DNA from: a virus | Length of the DNA: 32,642 nucleotides | IMG/VR virus record: IMGVR_UViG_3300008450_010740 | Span: 1 to 32,642 of that record | Direction: 5' to 3' (one strand) | In this document: piece after piece, positions 31,860 through 32,642 of the stretch | How positions within the stretch are numbered: position 1 is the first letter of the stretch | Layout: every line of letters begins with the position of its first letter | The notes under the pieces: generated by a model | What the model saw: only the letters and a program-made list of their open reading frames with translations | What the model was told of the DNA's origin: nothing | Database searches by the model: none | Program-made: the position numbers and the translations under genes

Positions 31860-32402
31860 ATGAAATCAAACTGGAAAAAAATTGGAATAGCTACCGGAGT
31901 AGTTACACTGCTAATAGTAGCGGGAATATTGATGGCTAACAACTTCACTCAAGAAGAGCCTTATAAGCAAGTCGAATTACCGTTTAACAATTCTGTAGTA
32001 AATAACAGTATGCCTACTTACTACGACACTGCTCTAAGCATAGCTCTAGACCAAGCCGGACTAACAGGCATCACCGTTGTTATTAACCCTCTCTCAGACC
32101 AAGCAAAGTCGCAGTTTGACGGCGAACTTAAAGCTCATATTAGGTCTTTCAATGGCATATACTACCTGTTTATTGCAGAGCTAGATAGAGAAGATGCTAT
32201 CGAAGTACTTTCCCACGAAACAATACATCTCACACAATACCAAGACGGCGACATCTCCTATGACCAAAATACAGGAATTGTATACTGGAAAGGCGAAGAA
32301 TTTAATTTAGAAAATGTTACCTATGAAAAGAGGCCTTGGGAAGAAGATGCTTTTCAAAAACAAGGTCAGTTAATAGCAGGAGTAACCAATATTCTCTATT
32401 AA
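31860..32402 (+). CDS. Membrane-anchored putative zinc metallopeptidase
   Basis: 180 residues. An N-terminal membrane segment at about 9-27 (IGIATGVVTLLIVAGILMA) probably anchors it with the rest in the periplasm. SHETIHLTQ at 118-126 gives HExxH (His119, Glu120, His123); acidic residues in RPWEEDAFQ about 45 residues on could be the third ligand. I do not know the family with certainty. It is the second metalloprotease-like protein within 2 kb. Confidence 0.65.
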   Translation: MKSNWKKIGIATGVVTLLIVAGILMANNFTQEEPYKQVELPFNNSVVNNSMPTYYDTALSIALDQAGLTGITVVINPLSDQAKSQFDGELKAHIRSFNGIYYLFIAELDREDAIEVLSHETIHLTQYQDGDISYDQNTGIVYWKGEEFNLENVTYEKRPWEEDAFQKQGQLIAGVTNILY

Positions 32403-32410
32403 CGCTCGTT

Positions 32411-32498
32411 GATGTTGTAGTCCCACTCCTACGAGGTACGCAGGTGTCGTATACGGGAGCAATGAGAGAACAGCACATTATCTGTTCAAACTGGGACG
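32411..32498 (+). ncRNA. Structured RNA candidate, three-way junction
   Basis: GTCCCA (32420-32425) pairs with TGGGAC (32492-32497), enclosing CTCC-TACGA with TCGTA/GGAG (32426-32459) and GAACAG/CTGTTC (32468-32487). It lies between the 31860 gene and tRNA-Leu with no terminator, so it is probably co-transcribed with the tRNA. Confidence 0.5.
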
Positions 32499-32502
32499 CA
32501 CC

Positions 32503-32584
32503 GCTCCGTTGGTGAAATTGGTAGACACGCCAGACTTAGGATCTGGTGCCGCAAGGCTTGAGAGTTCGAGTCTCTCATGGAGCA
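32503..32584 (+). tRNA. tRNA-Leu (TAG)
   Basis: Acceptor GCTCCGT/ATGGAGC, Leu-type D-arm GTG/CAC, anticodon stem CCAGA/TCTGG with TAG at 32537-32539, class II variable arm, T-arm GAGAG/CTCTC. Confidence 0.95.
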
Positions 32585-32591
32585 CAGCTAC

Positions 32592-32605
32592 TGTTCTTTG
32601 ACATA
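32592..32605 (+). promoter_or_regulatory. boxA-like element, second copy
   Basis: TGTTCTTTGACATA follows tRNA-Leu by 7 bp and shares 13 bases exactly with the leader of the large RNA. It precedes the start of the next gene by 16 bp. Confidence 0.45.
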
Positions 32606-32621
32606 TAAGGAGAAACAAATT

Positions 32622-32642
32622 ATGGAACTATTATCATTTAGT
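32622..32642 (+). CDS. Start of a gene cut off by the window end
   Basis: ATG at 32622 with a Shine-Dalgarno-like AAGGAG at 32607-32612; only seven codons (MELLSFS) are visible. Nothing can be said of its function. Confidence 0.45.

Noticed and set aside
32402-32502. Hammerhead or other small ribozyme
   Set aside because: No CTGATGA/GAAA core is present; only helices are supported.

Overview
The window looks like part of a large tailed-phage genome (T4-like replication module, myovirus-type tail protein) that infects a member of the Bacteroidetes. Reasons: T4-type recombination and replication genes (gp32-like SSB, UvsX-like recombinase, FEN/RNase H-like nuclease, DnaB/gp41-like helicase); genes packed on one strand with ATGA overlaps; mostly A-rich leaders without Shine-Dalgarno sites; promoters of the Bacteroidetes kind (TTG, 17-nt spacer, TAnnTTTR); and an island of tRNAs and structured RNAs. 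Host and phage identity are inferences.

Layout. 1-3.2 kb: end of a tail/baseplate protein fused to an amidase domain, plus a companion gene. 3.2-10 kb: family A polymerase-like protein, SSB, UvsX, nuclease, helicase. 10-12.2 kb: class II (B12-dependent) ribonucleotide reductase and a DUF5522-like gene. 12.7-21.2 kb: a 7-deazaguanine pathway (queD, queC, dpdA, queF, queE, folE) mixed with a PurN-like formyltransferase, a PD-(D/E)XK-like protein, a small kinase, an epimerase and small unknowns. 21.2-24.1 kb: dCTP deaminase/dUTPase-family protein and membrane proteins. 24.1-26.8 kb: a chaperone block (Hsp20, GroES, GroEL). 26.8-32.6 kb: an RNA island with a ~0.9 kb structured non-coding RNA driven by its own promoter and a boxA-like leader, nine tRNAs, a tRNA-like element, four smaller structured RNA candidates, a HAD phosphatase, a holin-like gene on the minus strand, a DUF458-like protein and secreted or membrane metalloprotease-like proteins.

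How the genes may work together. FolE makes dihydroneopterin triphosphate from GTP; QueD, QueE and QueC would take it to preQ0; QueF would reduce preQ0 to preQ1; DpdA, related to tRNA-guanine transglycosylase, would exchange the base into phage DNA. The formyltransferase starts one base after queF, so a formylated aminomethyl-deazaguanine is an attractive but untested product. Several enzymes depart from their families: QueC lacks all four zinc cysteines, QueD lacks two zinc histidines, and QueE has 35 residues inserted in its radical-SAM cysteine motif.

The two strongest leads are this modification cluster and the RNA island, where a giant RNA and several smaller RNAs end with a closing helix followed by a U-run.
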